DNA of 64,000 bases from Sphingomonadaceae bacterium (GCA_947477745.1 CANJUF010000001.1:186001-250000); one strand, 5' to 3'; shown: positions 9,636-19,745, numbered from the stretch's first letter. Notes: generated from the sequence alone by a model not told the origin. A program made the numbers and translations.

Positions 9636-9938
9636 TTATTCGGCAGCCTTGTCCGCAGGAGCGGCAGCGTCGGGAGCAGCAGCATCAGCAGCAGCGCCTT
9701 CGGCAGCAGCAGCAGCACCGTCAGCAGCGCCTTCAGCGGCGTCACCAGCGTCCTTGGCGGCGTCACCGGCAGCAGTAGCAGCGTCGGCAGCGCCTTCGGC
9801 AGCGTCGCCAGCAGCGGCAGCGGCATCGTCAGCAGCGGCATCAGCCGTCTGCTCGGCGGAATCCTTCGTGGCTTCCGAGCAAGCCGCGAGCGAAAGGGCG
9901 CCAATGGTGGCGGCAGCAGCGAAAACGATCTTGCGCAT
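9636..9938 (-). CDS. Small Ala/Asp-rich repetitive lipoprotein
   Basis: 100 residues from ATG 9938, with signal sequence MRKIVFAAAATIGALSLAAC and lipobox Cys at residue 20. The mature part is over half Ala and built of loose 11-residue units such as GDAAEGAADAA, which would form an amphipathic helix with LEA-like spacing. It is paralogous to the lipoprotein at 9139-9441 and followed by its own terminator. An upstream open frame to 10118 is rejected because the lipoprotein start is so clear. Function unknown; an envelope-stress role would be speculation. Confidence 0.7.
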   Translation of the reverse strand: MRKIVFAAAATIGALSLAACSEATKDSAEQTADAAADDAAAAAGDAAEGAADAATAAGDAAKDAGDAAEGAADGAAAAAEGAAADAAAPDAAAPADKAAE

Positions 9939-10186
9939 CTTATGGTAATCCTTGAACAGCAAGTGGACCAGGCGCGGCGCATGCCGCACCGGAAGCCCGC
10001 CGCAAACGACAGGCTCCGCCGCGTCAATTAGTCGTCTTGTCGCACCTATGCAAGCGCTTGTCGCATAAGCCGCGATTTCGTTGTGCTGAAATATGCGAAT
10101 ACGGCGCAATTGTGTCATTGTTATGACTGGCCGTCGCTGCGCATATCGAGGCTGACGACCGCCCTTGCGGCTGCTAACGAGCCGGG

Positions 10187-13042
10187 ATGGAGCCCAAACA
10201 GCATCTCTACCTCGTCGACGGTTCGGCTTACATCTTCCGCGCCTACCACCGGCTGCCGCCGCTCACCGACCCCGAAGGCACGCCGGTCGGCGCGGTTTAC
10301 GGCTATACAACGATGCTGTGGAAACTCGCCGAAGACCTCAACAAGGCCGACGGACCGACGCATCTGGCCGTGATCCTCGACAAGGCGGGCACCTCATTTC
10401 GCAATGAAATCTATGACAAATACAAGGCCAACCGCCCGCCGCCGCCCGAAGACCTGGTCCCGCAGTTCCCGCTGATTCGCGACGCCACCCGCGCCTTCTC
10501 GTTGCCGCTGATCGAAGAAGACGACGTCGAGGCGGACGACATGATCGCTTCCTATGCCCGCGAGGCGACTCGGCAGGGTTGGGACGTCACTATCGTTTCG
10601 TCGGACAAGGACCTGATGCAGCTCGTCGGCAAGTGCAGCGAGCCCGCAGACGGACTGCAAGGCGGCTGCATCGACATGCTGGACACGATGAAAAACCAGC
10701 GCATCGACATTGCCGAGGTCGAGGAAAAATTCGGCGTGCCGCCCGAGAAGGTCGGCGATGTGCTCGCGCTGATGGGCGATTCGGCTGACAACATTCCCGG
10801 CGTGTTCGGGATCGGTCCCAAGACCGCGACCAAGCTGATCCAGGACCACGGCGATCTCGAATCGGTCTTGGCGGCAGCGCCCGCGATGAAGCCATCGAAG
10901 CTGCAGGAGCGCCTGATCGAGCACGCGGATATGGCGCGGCTCAGCAGGATCCTTGTGACCCTGCGCGAGGATTGCGACCTGCCCATGCCGCTCGAGGCAT
11001 TCAAACTGACGTCCATCCCGCCCGATCCGCTTGCCATGTTCCTCGAGAAGCACGGCTTCACCAGCCTGCTCAAGCGGCTAGGCGCGGGTTCGGGCAGTCC
11101 CGAGCGCGCTACCCAGCTCAATCCTGCCAAGCCATCGAGCGCCGCGTCGGCACCGGCTGAGGGAGCGGCGCGCCAGCCGCTGCCCGAAATGCCCGCGATC
11201 GACCGCGAAGCCTACGAATGCGTCACCAGCCTCGATGCGCTCGACGCATGGATCGCGCGTGCCTTCGCTGCCCGCAAGCTCGCCTTCGACACCGAAACCA
11301 GCGCGCTGGACGCGATGCAGGCGGACCTGTGCGGGATCAGCCTGGCGGTGGGGCCGAACCAGGCCTGCTATGTGCCGCTTGGCCACGGCGGCAGCGACAT
11401 GTTCGCCGAAAAACCGCTGCAGATCCCGATCGACGATGCGCTGGCGCGGCTCAAGCCGCTGCTCGAGAGCGATGCGGTGCTCAAGGTCGGGCAGAACATC
11501 AAGTACGACCTCAACGTCATGGCAAGGCACGGCATTCATGTCGCTCCCATCGACGACACCATGGTCATCAGCTTCTGCCTCGATGCCGGGCGCAGCACCG
11601 ATGGCGTGGGCGGCGGACACGGCATGGACGAACTTGCGATGCGGCACTTCGGCCACCAGTGCATCCCCTTCAAGGACGTGTGCGGCGCGGGCAAGAAGGC
11701 GATCTCCTTTACCGAAGTCGATCTCGCGCGCGCTACCTCCTATGCCGCCGAGGATGCCGACGTCACCTGGCGGCTGCACCGCCTGCTCAAGCCGCGCCTG
11801 CCTAACGAAGGCGGCACCCGGATCTACGAGCGAGTCGATCGCCCGCTGATCCCGGTGGTCGCGCAGATGGAGCGCCACGGCATCCGGGTCGAACGCGAAC
11901 GCCTCGCCCGCCTGTCTTCGGAATTCGCCGAACAGATGGCGCTGCTCGAAGCCGAGATCCATTCGCTTGCCGGCGGGCCGTTCCTGATCGGCAGCCCCAA
12001 ACAGCTTGGCGACGTGCTGTTCGACAAGATGGGACTCAAGGGCGGCAAGAAAGGCAAGTCCGGCCAGTATTCCACCGATGTCGGGATTCTCGAAGGCCTC
12101 GCCGCGCAGGGCGTCGAAATGGCGCGCAAGGTGCTCGACTGGCGCCAGCTATCGAAGCTGCGTTCGACCTATACCGAATCGCTGCAGGCCGCGATCAACC
12201 GCAATACGGGCCGCGTCCACACGAGCTATTCGCTGGTCGGCGCGCAGACCGGGCGCTTGTCGTCCACCGAACCCAATTTGCAGAATATCCCGATCCGCAC
12301 CGAGATCGGGCGCCAGATCCGCGAATGCTTCGTCGCCGAGCCCGGAAACCTGCTGCTCGCCGCCGACTACAGTCAGATCGAACTGCGGCTCGCCGCGCAC
12401 ATGTGCGACGTGCCCACGCTCAAGGAAGCCTTTGCGGCGGGAGAGGACATTCACGCCCGCACCGCCAACGAGATGTTCGGAACCGTGGACCGCGATACCC
12501 GCGCGCGCGCCAAGACCATCAATTTCGCGATCCTTTACGGCATCTCGCGTTGGGGGCTTGCCGGGCGGCTCGGGGTCGAGGCGGACGAGGCGCAGGCGAT
12601 GATCGACCGCTATTTCGAGCGGTTTCCCGGCATCCAGCGCTACATCCACGAAACGCTCGAATCGGTGCGCGCACTGGGCTATTCACAGACGCTGTTCGGC
12701 CGCAAGACGTGGTTCCCGCGGATCAATTCGAAGCAGCAGGCCGAGCGGCAGGGCAGCGAGCGCGCCGCGATCAACGCGCCGATACAAGGCACCAGCGCCG
12801 ACATCATCAAGCGGGCGATGGCGCGGATGATGCCCGCGCTAAGCGAGGCAGGCCTCGGCCATGTGCGGATGCTGCTGCAGGTCCACGACGAACTGGTGTT
12901 CGAGCTTCCCGAAGGAGATGTTTCGGCGGCTTCGGCGGTTATCCGCGACGTGATGGCCGGCGCAGCGGAGCCAGCCGTCAAGCTTAGCGTGCCCCTGGGC
13001 GTCGATATCGGTTCGGGGCCTAGCTGGGGCGCGGCGCATTGA
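10187..13042 (+). CDS. polA: DNA polymerase I
   Basis: 951 residues with all three PolA domains. The N-terminal 5'-3' flap nuclease starts HLYLVDGSAYIFRAYH and contains DDVEADDMIAS and GDSADNIPGVFGIGPKTA. The 3'-5' exonuclease has the Exo I motif FDTETSALD near residue 368, so proofreading looks intact. The polymerase palm has motif A DYSQIELR near residue 727 and the C-terminal VHDELVFE motif C. It fills gaps and removes RNA primers. Its stop overlaps the TTG start of the next gene (TTGA), suggesting coupled translation. Confidence 0.98.
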   Translation: MEPKQHLYLVDGSAYIFRAYHRLPPLTDPEGTPVGAVYGYTTMLWKLAEDLNKADGPTHLAVILDKAGTSFRNEIYDKYKANRPPPPEDLVPQFPLIRDATRAFSLPLIEEDDVEADDMIASYAREATRQGWDVTIVSSDKDLMQLVGKCSEPADGLQGGCIDMLDTMKNQRIDIAEVEEKFGVPPEKVGDVLALMGDSADNIPGVFGIGPKTATKLIQDHGDLESVLAAAPAMKPSKLQERLIEHADMARLSRILVTLREDCDLPMPLEAFKLTSIPPDPLAMFLEKHGFTSLLKRLGAGSGSPERATQLNPAKPSSAASAPAEGAARQPLPEMPAIDREAYECVTSLDALDAWIARAFAARKLAFDTETSALDAMQADLCGISLAVGPNQACYVPLGHGGSDMFAEKPLQIPIDDALARLKPLLESDAVLKVGQNIKYDLNVMARHGIHVAPIDDTMVISFCLDAGRSTDGVGGGHGMDELAMRHFGHQCIPFKDVCGAGKKAISFTEVDLARATSYAAEDADVTWRLHRLLKPRLPNEGGTRIYERVDRPLIPVVAQMERHGIRVERERLARLSSEFAEQMALLEAEIHSLAGGPFLIGSPKQLGDVLFDKMGLKGGKKGKSGQYSTDVGILEGLAAQGVEMARKVLDWRQLSKLRSTYTESLQAAINRNTGRVHTSYSLVGAQTGRLSSTEPNLQNIPIRTEIGRQIRECFVAEPGNLLLAADYSQIELRLAAHMCDVPTLKEAFAAGEDIHARTANEMFGTVDRDTRARAKTINFAILYGISRWGLAGRLGVEADEAQAMIDRYFERFPGIQRYIHETLESVRALGYSQTLFGRKTWFPRINSKQQAERQGSERAAINAPIQGTSADIIKRAMARMMPALSEAGLGHVRMLLQVHDELVFELPEGDVSAASAVIRDVMAGAAEPAVKLSVPLGVDIGSGPSWGAAH

Positions 13043-14064
13043 TCGGCGATCTGCTTCACTGGTCGGGCACGCTTGCCAATGCGATGATCGCGGCGGGCAT
13101 CGCCATTGGCCTCGCCCTCGTTCTCCATTTCGCGCTGTTCACGGTGCTGGCGCGCATTGCCCGCATGTCATCGAGCGAAGCGGGCGCGGAGATCGTGCGC
13201 CGCCTGCGCCAGCCGCTGCGCTGGTCGATCATGGCGGTTGCGCTGTCGCTGGCGGCCGAGGGCAACGAGACGCTGGCGCGGGTTTGGGAGGCGGCAGCAC
13301 GCTTCGTGGTGCCCGCGCTGCTGGGCTGGACCATCTATGCGCTGATCCAGGCGCTGGCCCTGGTCATTTCCCGCCAGGCCGAAGGCGTTTCGGACCAGAT
13401 CGTCGCGCGCAGCCGCCAGACCCGGGTCACGATCCTGTCGCGCTCGGCGGGCGGCATCGTCATCGTCATCACCGTGGCGCTGATGCTGTTCAACGTGCCC
13501 GCGGTGCGCAGCATCGGCGTGACCCTGATGGCCTCGGCGGGCCTTGCCGCGCTGGCGGTGGGCGCTGCGGCCCAGCCCGCGCTCAAATCGCTGATCGCGG
13601 GCCTGCAGATGGCGATCACCGAGCCGATCCGGATCGGCGATCTTGTCGCCATCGACGGCGAGAGCGGCCGTGTCGAGGACATCCGCATGAGCTATGTCGT
13701 GATCCGCACCGGCGACGAGCGGCGGGTCATCGTGCCGACCAGCAAGTTTCTCGATACGACTTTCGAGAACTGGACCCGCGTCGCCACCGGCATCACCGGC
13801 TCGGTGGTGGTGCCGATCAAGCCGGGCTACGCTTTCGCGCCGCTGCGCGAGGCCTATATGGCGCGAATCGCGCTGCGCCCCGAATGGGACGAGCGAACCG
13901 CCGCGCTCAACGTTGCGGACGTGCGGGTCGGTTCGGTCGAACTGCGCTTCGTGATGAGCGCACGCGATCCCGGCTCGCTCGACAAATTGCGCCTCGCCAT
14001 GCGCGAATCGATGCTCGAATGGCTGCGCGAGGAAATGCCCGAAGCGCTGTGCGACGAGGTTTGA
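13039..14064 (+). CDS. MscS-family mechanosensitive ion channel
   Basis: 341 residues with several N-terminal membrane segments, a pore-lining Gly/Ala-rich helix ([27 protein letters not shown]) and the beta domain typical of MscS (PIRIGDLVAIDGESGRVEDIRMSYVVIRTGDERRVIVPTS, cited in parts here as IRIGDLV and VIVPTSKF). Such channels open under membrane tension to release solutes on osmotic downshock. The frame starts with TTG overlapping the polA TGA; an internal ATG at 13081 is the alternative start. It converges on the Cdc48-type gene. Confidence 0.9.
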   Translation: MIGDLLHWSGTLANAMIAAGIAIGLALVLHFALFTVLARIARMSSSEAGAEIVRRLRQPLRWSIMAVALSLAAEGNETLARVWEAAARFVVPALLGWTIYALIQALALVISRQAEGVSDQIVARSRQTRVTILSRSAGGIVIVITVALMLFNVPAVRSIGVTLMASAGLAALAVGAAAQPALKSLIAGLQMAITEPIRIGDLVAIDGESGRVEDIRMSYVVIRTGDERRVIVPTSKFLDTTFENWTRVATGITGSVVVPIKPGYAFAPLREAYMARIALRPEWDERTAALNVADVRVGSVELRFVMSARDPGSLDKLRLAMRESMLEWLREEMPEALCDEV

Positions 14065-14072
14065 GGGTCAGC

Positions 14073-14090
14073 CTCTCCCGAAAGGGGGAG
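14073..14090 (+). terminator. Weak hairpin between convergent genes
   Basis: CTCTCCC and GGGGGAG pair (one G-U) across a GAAA tetraloop, 9 bases after the mscS stop. It lacks a T run, so it is at best a weak or processing hairpin for the plus-strand transcript. Confidence 0.35.
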
Positions 14091-14101
14091 AAAGCAAACC
14101 C

Positions 14102-16414
14102 TCACCCGTGCTTTTTGTCCCGCACCGGTTCGACCATGCCGGGCGCGAGGAAGCCGACCGGCGTGACCGCCATCGCCCGCTTCTTCAGTTCGCCGCGCAT
14201 CTTCTTGTATTCCTCCTCCATCTCGGCAGTGACCGTGGCGCGCGAATCCTCGAGCGCCTCTACAAAGTCGGAAGCGTCAACCTTGCTGACTTTCGCGCCG
14301 TGCCGCCGCAAGGCGACAAGGCCTGCGCGGCGCACAACGTCCTCGAGGTCCGCGCCAGTGAAGCGGTCGGTCTCGGCGGCGACCTTGGCCAGGTCGACAT
14401 CCTTGGCGAGCGGCATCTTGGCGGTGTGGATCTTGAGGATATGTTCGCGTCCCGCCTCGTCGGGAGTGCCGACATAGACCAGTTCGTCGAAGCGGCCCGG
14501 CCGCAGCAGCGCCGGATCGACCAGCGCAGGACGGTTGGTCGCGCCGATCACCACCACCGATTGCAGTTCCTCCATCCCGTCCATCTCGGCAAGGATGGTG
14601 TTGACCACGCGCGCGGTGACCTGCGGCTCACCGGTGCCGCCGCCGCTGCCGCGCGCGGGCACCAGGCTGTCGATTTCGTCGATGAAGATCACGCAGGGCG
14701 CAACCTGCCGGGCGCGCGCGAACAGCCGCGAAATCTGCTGCTCGCTCTCGCCATACCATTTCGACAGCAGGTCGGACGACTTGATCGAGATGAAGTTGGC
14801 CTCGGCTTCCTTGGCAACGGCCTTGGCCAGCAGGGTCTTGCCGGTGCCTGGTGGGCCGTAAAGCAGGAAGCCCTTCGCCGGGCGGATGCCGAGCTTGTGG
14901 AAGGCTTCGGGATGCTTGAGCGGCAGCTCGACGCCCTCCTTCAGCTTTTCCTGCGCTTCATCGACACCGCCGACATCGTCCCAGCCCACGTCGGGCGTCT
15001 GCACCATGACCTCGCGCATCGCTGAAGGCTGGACGCGCTTAAGTGCGGCAATGAAATCGTCGCGCTCGACCGAAAGCCGCTCGAGCACTTCGGCAGGGAT
15101 CGTGCGCGCTTCGAGGTCGAGCTCGGGCATGATCCGCCGCACCGCCTCGATCGCGGCCTCGCGGGCGAGCGCGGCAATGTCCGCGCCGACGAAGCCGTGC
15201 GTGGTGCGCGCCAGTTCGGCAAGGTCGACCCCGTCGCCCAGCGGCATGCCGCGGGTGTGAATGCCGATGATCTCGCGGCGGCCCTTCTCGTCGGGCACGC
15301 CGATGACGATCTCGCGGTCGAAGCGGCCGGGGCGGCGGAGCGCCTCGTCGATCGCATCGGGCCGGTTGGTGGCGGCGATGACGACGACGTTCACGCGCGA
15401 GTTGAGCCCATCCATCAGGGTCAGCAGCTGGGCGACCAATCGCTTTTCGGTCTCGCCCTGAACGTTCTGGCGTTTGGGCGCGATCGAATCGATCTCGTCG
15501 ATGAAGATGATCGAGGGCGCGGCCTTCTCCGCTTCCTCGAACACTTCGCGCAGCCGCTTCTCGCTCTCCCCGTAGCCCGAGCCCATGATTTCCGGCCCGT
15601 TGATCAGCAGGAAATTCGCGTCGCTCTCGTTGGCGACAGCCTGGGCAAGCCGGGTCTTGCCGGTGCCTGGCGGGCCATGCAGCAGCACCCCGCGCGGCGG
15701 ATCGACGCCGAGCCGGGTGAACAGCTCGGGATAGCGCAGCGGCAGCTCGACCATCTCGCGCAGCTGGCGGATCGTCTCGCTCATCCCGCCGACGTCGTCG
15801 TAGTTGATGTCACCGCGCGGGCTCTGCGCTTCCTCGAACATCTCGCGCAGCTCGACCTCGGTATTCTCGTCGATGTGGACGATGCCCTTGGGGGTGGTCG
15901 CCACGACGTTGAGCCGGATCTGGGTGAGCGCATAGGCGGGCGTATTGAACATGCGCGAAAGTTGCGGCGGAATATCGCCGACCTGCTGGCGCCCGGTAGT
16001 GGCGATGAGATCGCCCGCGATCATCGGACGGCCGAGGAAATTGCGCTTGAGCGCCTGGCCCGGCCCCTGCAGCCGCACCGATTGCTGCGCGGGCGCGAAG
16101 ACCACGCGCTGCGCCGGGCGCGATTCGGCCTTGCGCACCTGGACATGTTCGCCCGAGCCGACTTCGGCATTGCCGCGCTGAAGGCCATCGAGCCGGATCA
16201 CGTCGAGCCCCTCGTCTTCCGGGTAAGCAAGCATTGCCCGCGCCACGGTCGTGTCCTTGCCGACGATTTCGAGCACGTCGCCTTCCATCGCGCCAAGGCG
16301 CGAAAGCGCCTCCTTGGGCAGGCGGGCGATTCCGTGCCCGCTTTCTTCCTGGCGCGCCGCCGCAACTTGCAATTTGATCGTGCGCACATCGGTTGCGACT
16401 GGGGCATCGGCCAT
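14102..16414 (-). CDS. CDC48/VAT-type AAA+ ATPase with two AAA domains
   Basis: 770 residues. The N-terminal region (about 1-190) resembles the double-psi-barrel plus alpha/beta N-domain of archaeal VAT ([19 protein letters not shown], later [13 protein letters not shown]). Two AAA modules follow: D1 with GPPGTGKT near residue 245 and [12 protein letters not shown], and D2 with GPPGTGKT near residue 521 and [12 protein letters not shown]; both have ATNRP sensor-1 motifs. Such proteins unfold substrates using ATP. The C-terminus ends PVRDKKHG, without the HbYX motif that archaeal VAT uses to dock the proteasome. The gene is solitary. The family is archaeal/eukaryotic in origin but also occurs in some alphaproteobacteria. 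Confidence 0.95.
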   Translation of the reverse strand: MADAPVATDVRTIKLQVAAARQEESGHGIARLPKEALSRLGAMEGDVLEIVGKDTTVARAMLAYPEDEGLDVIRLDGLQRGNAEVGSGEHVQVRKAESRPAQRVVFAPAQQSVRLQGPGQALKRNFLGRPMIAGDLIATTGRQQVGDIPPQLSRMFNTPAYALTQIRLNVVATTPKGIVHIDENTEVELREMFEEAQSPRGDINYDDVGGMSETIRQLREMVELPLRYPELFTRLGVDPPRGVLLHGPPGTGKTRLAQAVANESDANFLLINGPEIMGSGYGESEKRLREVFEEAEKAAPSIIFIDEIDSIAPKRQNVQGETEKRLVAQLLTLMDGLNSRVNVVVIAATNRPDAIDEALRRPGRFDREIVIGVPDEKGRREIIGIHTRGMPLGDGVDLAELARTTHGFVGADIAALAREAAIEAVRRIMPELDLEARTIPAEVLERLSVERDDFIAALKRVQPSAMREVMVQTPDVGWDDVGGVDEAQEKLKEGVELPLKHPEAFHKLGIRPAKGFLLYGPPGTGKTLLAKAVAKEAEANFISIKSSDLLSKWYGESEQQISRLFARARQVAPCVIFIDEIDSLVPARGSGGGTGEPQVTARVVNTILAEMDGMEELQSVVVIGATNRPALVDPALLRPGRFDELVYVGTPDEAGREHILKIHTAKMPLAKDVDLAKVAAETDRFTGADLEDVVRRAGLVALRRHGAKVSKVDASDFVEALEDSRATVTAEMEEEYKKMRGELKKRAMAVTPVGFLAPGMVEPVRDKKHG

Positions 16415-16545
16415 GGACTAATCCTTGTTTACCGGCGGGACCGGCCAATGCCGCTCAGTGCCATCAAGGTCCAGCTAGGCATTAGTGCACAATTTTTCAA
16501 ACCCGCGGCGATAGCCCGCCAAAAGCTTGCTCCGTGAGAGCCAAG
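16415..16545. other. Upstream region of the Cdc48-type gene
   Basis: About 130 bases between the Cdc48-type start and the terminator at 16546-16577. It should hold the promoter of the AAA gene, but I cannot single out a convincing -35/-10 pair. Confidence 0.3.
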
Positions 16546-16577
16546 AAAAGGGCCCGGTCGATAAATCGGCCGGGCCT
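16546..16577 (-). terminator. Strong rho-independent terminator, minus strand
   Basis: GGCCCGG (16551-16557) pairs with CCGGGCC (16570-16576), and the inner CGAT/ATCG extends the stem. On the minus strand the hairpin is followed by CTTTTC. It ends a minus-strand transcript about 250 bases after the stop of the universal stress protein gene, leaving either a long 3' UTR or a small RNA. Confidence 0.75.
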
Positions 16578-16583
16578 GAGAGT

Positions 16584-16823
16584 TTGGGAGAGGATGCCTG
16601 AAAGGCAGGATCGATATGAGCTAAAGCGGCGATTTGTGCAAATGCGAAAAACGCATTAACTGATGAGTTTTTTACATCAAAGCGAGAGCTTGTGCCCATC
16701 ATATTGTTTTTAAATGATTTTTTATCAGGCCCATTGGAAATGCCGCGTGAACTAGTTTCGCGACAGCGAACTGATTGCTGCACTGCACCCAAAATTTCCC
16801 GCATAATCGCGGCGCGGCTGTCC
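16584..16823. other. AT-rich intergenic stretch
   Basis: Base composition drops sharply compared with the flanks (for example TTTTTAAATGATTTTTT near 16708-16724). It contains a perfect inverted repeat AATGCG-AAAAA-CGCATT (16641-16657) and a TGATG/CATCA pair around 16661-16679. No credible protein is encoded. Possible sRNA source or long 3' UTR of the stress-protein transcript. Confidence 0.4.
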
Positions 16824-17606
16824 TCAGTGCGCCAGCAGCAGCGCGGGGCCATCCTGCTTGTCGAGAAAATACCGGGTGACCCCGCCAAACAGATACTCGC
16901 GCATGCGGCTTTTGCCGTAAGCGCCCATCACCAGCACGTCAGCGCCGGTCCGGGCAACCGCCAAGTCGAGCGTTTCCTCGGTCGATCCGCGGCGCGGCAG
17001 TTCGTCGAGTTCAGCCTTGATGCCGTGCCGCGAAAGATAGCGGAGCGCCTCGGTGAGCGGGAAGCCACCGGGCTTTTCGGCAACGGTAATCACCTGAACC
17101 CGGGCGCAAGCGGCAAGCAGCGGCACCGCATGGCGCAGCGCGCAGGCCGCCTCGTCGCCGCCGTCCCACGCCACGCAAACCCCGCTCAGCGGAACCGGAA
17201 GGATAGTCTTTTCGCCCAGCGCCAGAATCGGTGTGCGAGCCGACAAGGCAAGATCGCCCGCCAGCCCGCCCGCGCGCGAGACAATCACCAGATCGGCGAG
17301 CCGCGCGGCCTTGGCCAGCGCCTCGACTGGCTCGGCCTCCGAGCGCACCACATCGAAGGGCACATCCTCGCGCGCCAGCCGCTCCTCGAGCTTGCCGGCC
17401 GCGGCATCGTCGTCGGCCATGGCCTGCTTGAGAGCGTCGGAGGCAACGTAGCTGCCGCCCATTGGGTCCATTGCGACATAACGCACCACCGGCGTATCGA
17501 CGAGCAAGGTGATATGGCCCTGATTGGCACGCGCGATCGCAAGCGCCGATTCGAGGCGCGCCTCCATGCCGGGAAGCCGGTCTGCACTGACGAGAATGGA
17601 ACGCAT
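16824..17606 (-). CDS. Universal stress protein with two UspA domains
   Basis: 260 residues from the ATG at 17606, chosen because AAGGAGG lies just upstream. It has tandem UspA folds: the first starts RSILVSADRLPG and carries the degenerate end SRAGGLAGDLAL; the second starts SGVCVAWDGGDEAACAL and has the ATP-binding motif GAYGKSRMREYLFGG (G-x2-G-x9-G-G). Only the second half keeps the nucleotide motif, as is common for tandem Usps. These proteins act in stress survival through ATP binding. The transcript appears to run on to a terminator near 16546. Confidence 0.9.
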   Translation of the reverse strand: MRSILVSADRLPGMEARLESALAIARANQGHITLLVDTPVVRYVAMDPMGGSYVASDALKQAMADDDAAAGKLEERLAREDVPFDVVRSEAEPVEALAKAARLADLVIVSRAGGLAGDLALSARTPILALGEKTILPVPLSGVCVAWDGGDEAACALRHAVPLLAACARVQVITVAEKPGGFPLTEALRYLSRHGIKAELDELPRRGSTEETLDLAVARTGADVLVMGAYGKSRMREYLFGGVTRYFLDKQDGPALLLAH

Positions 17607-17823
17607 GTTTGTGCCTCCTTCTGCACACACGTTCTGCTTAGGCGCGAGAACGCCGCTGTCCAATGATCTGGATCAATTTTCGGGTTCTAGCTGATGCCTC
17701 CGCGGCCGCGCGATAAATCGACATCGGCACGAGACCGCTGAAACGGCTGGACCTTGACTTTGGCCTTGCGCTATCGGGCAAGGCCGTGCTGCATTGCAAC
17801 ATCACCGATTGGAGCCAGCCGGA

Positions 17824-18531
17824 ATGAACAAGATATATCCCGATGCCAAGGCCGCGCTCGATGGCCTCCTTCGCGACGGCCTGCTGATCGCCAGCGGCGG
17901 TTTCGGCCTTTGCGGCATGCCCGAGCGGCTGCTCGAGGCGGTGCAGGCGAGCGGGGTGAAGGACCTGACCTTTGCCAGCAACAATGCCGGGATCGACAAC
18001 GAAGGCATCGGCAAGCTGCTGCGCACGCGGCAAGTGAAGAAAATGATTGCCAGCTATGTCGGCGAGAACAAGGAATTCGAGCGCCAGTACCTCGCCGGCG
18101 AGCTTGAGGTCGAATTCTGCCCCCAAGGCACGCTCGCCGAGCGCATGCGCGCCGGCGGTGCGGGCATTCCCGGCTTCTACACGAAGACCGGCGTCGGCAC
18201 CCTGATTGCCGAAGGCAAGGAAACCAAGGTCTTCGGCGGCGAGGAATATGTCCTCGAACGCGGCATCTTCGCCGACTTGTCGCTGGTCAAGGCGTGGAAA
18301 GCCGACGAGACCGGCAACGTCGTGTTCCGCAAGACCGCGCGCAATTTCAACGTACCTGCGGCGACCTGCGGCAAGGTCTGCCTGGTCGAGGTTGAGGAGA
18401 TCGTGCCGGTTGGCAGCCTCGATCCCGACTGTGTCCATCTGCCCGGCGTTTATGTGCAGCGCCTGATTGTAGGCGCGCCCTATGACAAGAAAATCGAGTT
18501 CCGAACGGTGCGCGAAAGGGAGGCGGCATGA
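17824..18531 (+). CDS. scoA: 3-oxoacid CoA-transferase subunit A
   Basis: 235 residues, starting [38 protein letters not shown], with the family I CoA-transferase A-subunit motif [10 protein letters not shown] and the CoA-binding segment [33 protein letters not shown] is typical of the C-terminus. With subunit B it transfers CoA from succinyl-CoA to acetoacetate for ketone-body or PHB use. The ATG at 17824 follows a GGA-rich site. Its end overlaps the scoB ATG by four bases. Confidence 0.93.
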   Translation: MNKIYPDAKAALDGLLRDGLLIASGGFGLCGMPERLLEAVQASGVKDLTFASNNAGIDNEGIGKLLRTRQVKKMIASYVGENKEFERQYLAGELEVEFCPQGTLAERMRAGGAGIPGFYTKTGVGTLIAEGKETKVFGGEEYVLERGIFADLSLVKAWKADETGNVVFRKTARNFNVPAATCGKVCLVEVEEIVPVGSLDPDCVHLPGVYVQRLIVGAPYDKKIEFRTVREREAA

Positions 18532-19166
18532 TGGGCTGGACCCGCGACGAGATGGCCGCCCGCGCCGCGCAGGAACTGCGCGACGGGTTTTACGTCAACC
18601 TTGGCATCGGCATCCCGACCCTGGTGGCGAACCATGTGCCTGAGGGCATGATGGTCACGCTGCAATCGGAAAACGGCATGCTTGGCATCGGCCCTTTTCC
18701 TTATGACGACGAGGTCGACGCCGATCTGATCAATGCGGGCAAGCAGACGGTGAGCGAACTGGCGCACTCGACCTATTTCGATTCGGCGCAAAGTTTCGCC
18801 ATGATCCGCGGCGGCCATATCGATCTTGCCGTGCTTGGCGGCATGGAAGTGGCCGAGAACGGCGACCTCGCCAACTGGATGGTGCCGGGCAAGATGATCA
18901 AGGGCATGGGCGGGGCGATGGACCTCGTCGCCGGCGTCAAGAAGATCATCGTGGTGATGGAACACACCAGCAAGGACGGCAGCCCCAAGTTCATCCCGGA
19001 ATGCACCCTGCCGCTGACGGGCAGGAATGTGGTCGATATGGTGATCACCGATCTTGCCGTGTTCCAAAGGCCCGATCACGCTTCGCCGTTCAAGCTGATC
19101 GAGACGGCACCGGGCGTGAATGCGGAAGAGGTTGCGGCAAAAACCACAGCGCATTACCTGTCCTGA
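18528..19166 (+). CDS. scoB: 3-oxoacid CoA-transferase subunit B
   Basis: 212 residues. It begins [34 protein letters not shown] and contains [12 protein letters not shown], whose Glu is the catalytic residue that forms the glutamyl-CoA intermediate in SCOT enzymes. [23 protein letters not shown] is also diagnostic. It pairs with subunit A directly upstream (ATGA overlap). The two-subunit form is the usual bacterial arrangement. Confidence 0.95.
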   Translation: MMGWTRDEMAARAAQELRDGFYVNLGIGIPTLVANHVPEGMMVTLQSENGMLGIGPFPYDDEVDADLINAGKQTVSELAHSTYFDSAQSFAMIRGGHIDLAVLGGMEVAENGDLANWMVPGKMIKGMGGAMDLVAGVKKIIVVMEHTSKDGSPKFIPECTLPLTGRNVVDMVITDLAVFQRPDHASPFKLIETAPGVNAEEVAAKTTAHYLS

Positions 19167-19187
19167 CTTAACGCAGGAGAGAGAACC

Positions 19188-19733
19188 ATGGCCGACATTT
19201 CCGCAATCCCGCTCAAGCGCATCGACGGCGCGTCCGACAGCCTCGCCAATCACAAGGGCAATGTCCTGCTGGTGGTGAACGTCGCCTCGAAGTGCGGCCT
19301 AACGCCGCAGTACGAAGGGCTTGAGGCACTTTACGGCAAATACAAGGACAAGGGCTTCGAGGTTCTGGGCTTTCCCGCCAACGATTTCGGCGCGCAGGAG
19401 CCGGGCACTCACGAGGAAATCGCCGAGTTCTGCAAGGTCAACTACGGCGTCTCCTTCCCGCTGTTCGCCAAGGCGGACGTTACCGGGCCGGGCAAACAGC
19501 CGCTATATGCCGGACTGATCGAGGCCGTGCCCGAAAAGCAGGGACCGGCAACCGAATTCCGCGAACGTCTCAAAGGCTTCGGCATGAGCCCGACCGAGGA
19601 TCCCGAAGTGCTGTGGAACTTCGAGAAGTTCGTGATCGGCAAAGACGGCGATGTCGTCGCGCGCTTCGCCCCCGGCACGACGCCCGACGACCCGGCGCTG
19701 GTCGGCACGATCGAGGCCGAACTGGCGAAGTAG
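19188..19733 (+). CDS. Glutathione peroxidase family protein
   Basis: 181 residues, thioredoxin fold. The peroxidatic Cys is Cys36 in NVASKCGLTPQY (cysteine rather than selenocysteine), with GFPANDFGAQEPG and LWNFEKF supplying the other members of the Gpx catalytic set (Gln, Trp, Asn). It reduces hydroperoxides using thioredoxin or glutathione. There is a good ribosome-binding site (CAGGAGAG) and it follows scoB by 21 bases, so it may be co-transcribed. Confidence 0.93.
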   Translation: MADISAIPLKRIDGASDSLANHKGNVLLVVNVASKCGLTPQYEGLEALYGKYKDKGFEVLGFPANDFGAQEPGTHEEIAEFCKVNYGVSFPLFAKADVTGPGKQPLYAGLIEAVPEKQGPATEFRERLKGFGMSPTEDPEVLWNFEKFVIGKDGDVVARFAPGTTPDDPALVGTIEAELAK

Positions 19734-19745
19734 GGCGGGTCCTCG

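Noticed and set aside
9473..10031. Gln-, Ser- and Ala-rich plus-strand frames over the lipoprotein genes
   Set aside because: They arise from the repeated GCA/GCG alanine codons read on the other strand; the minus strand has signal peptides, lipoboxes and a terminator.
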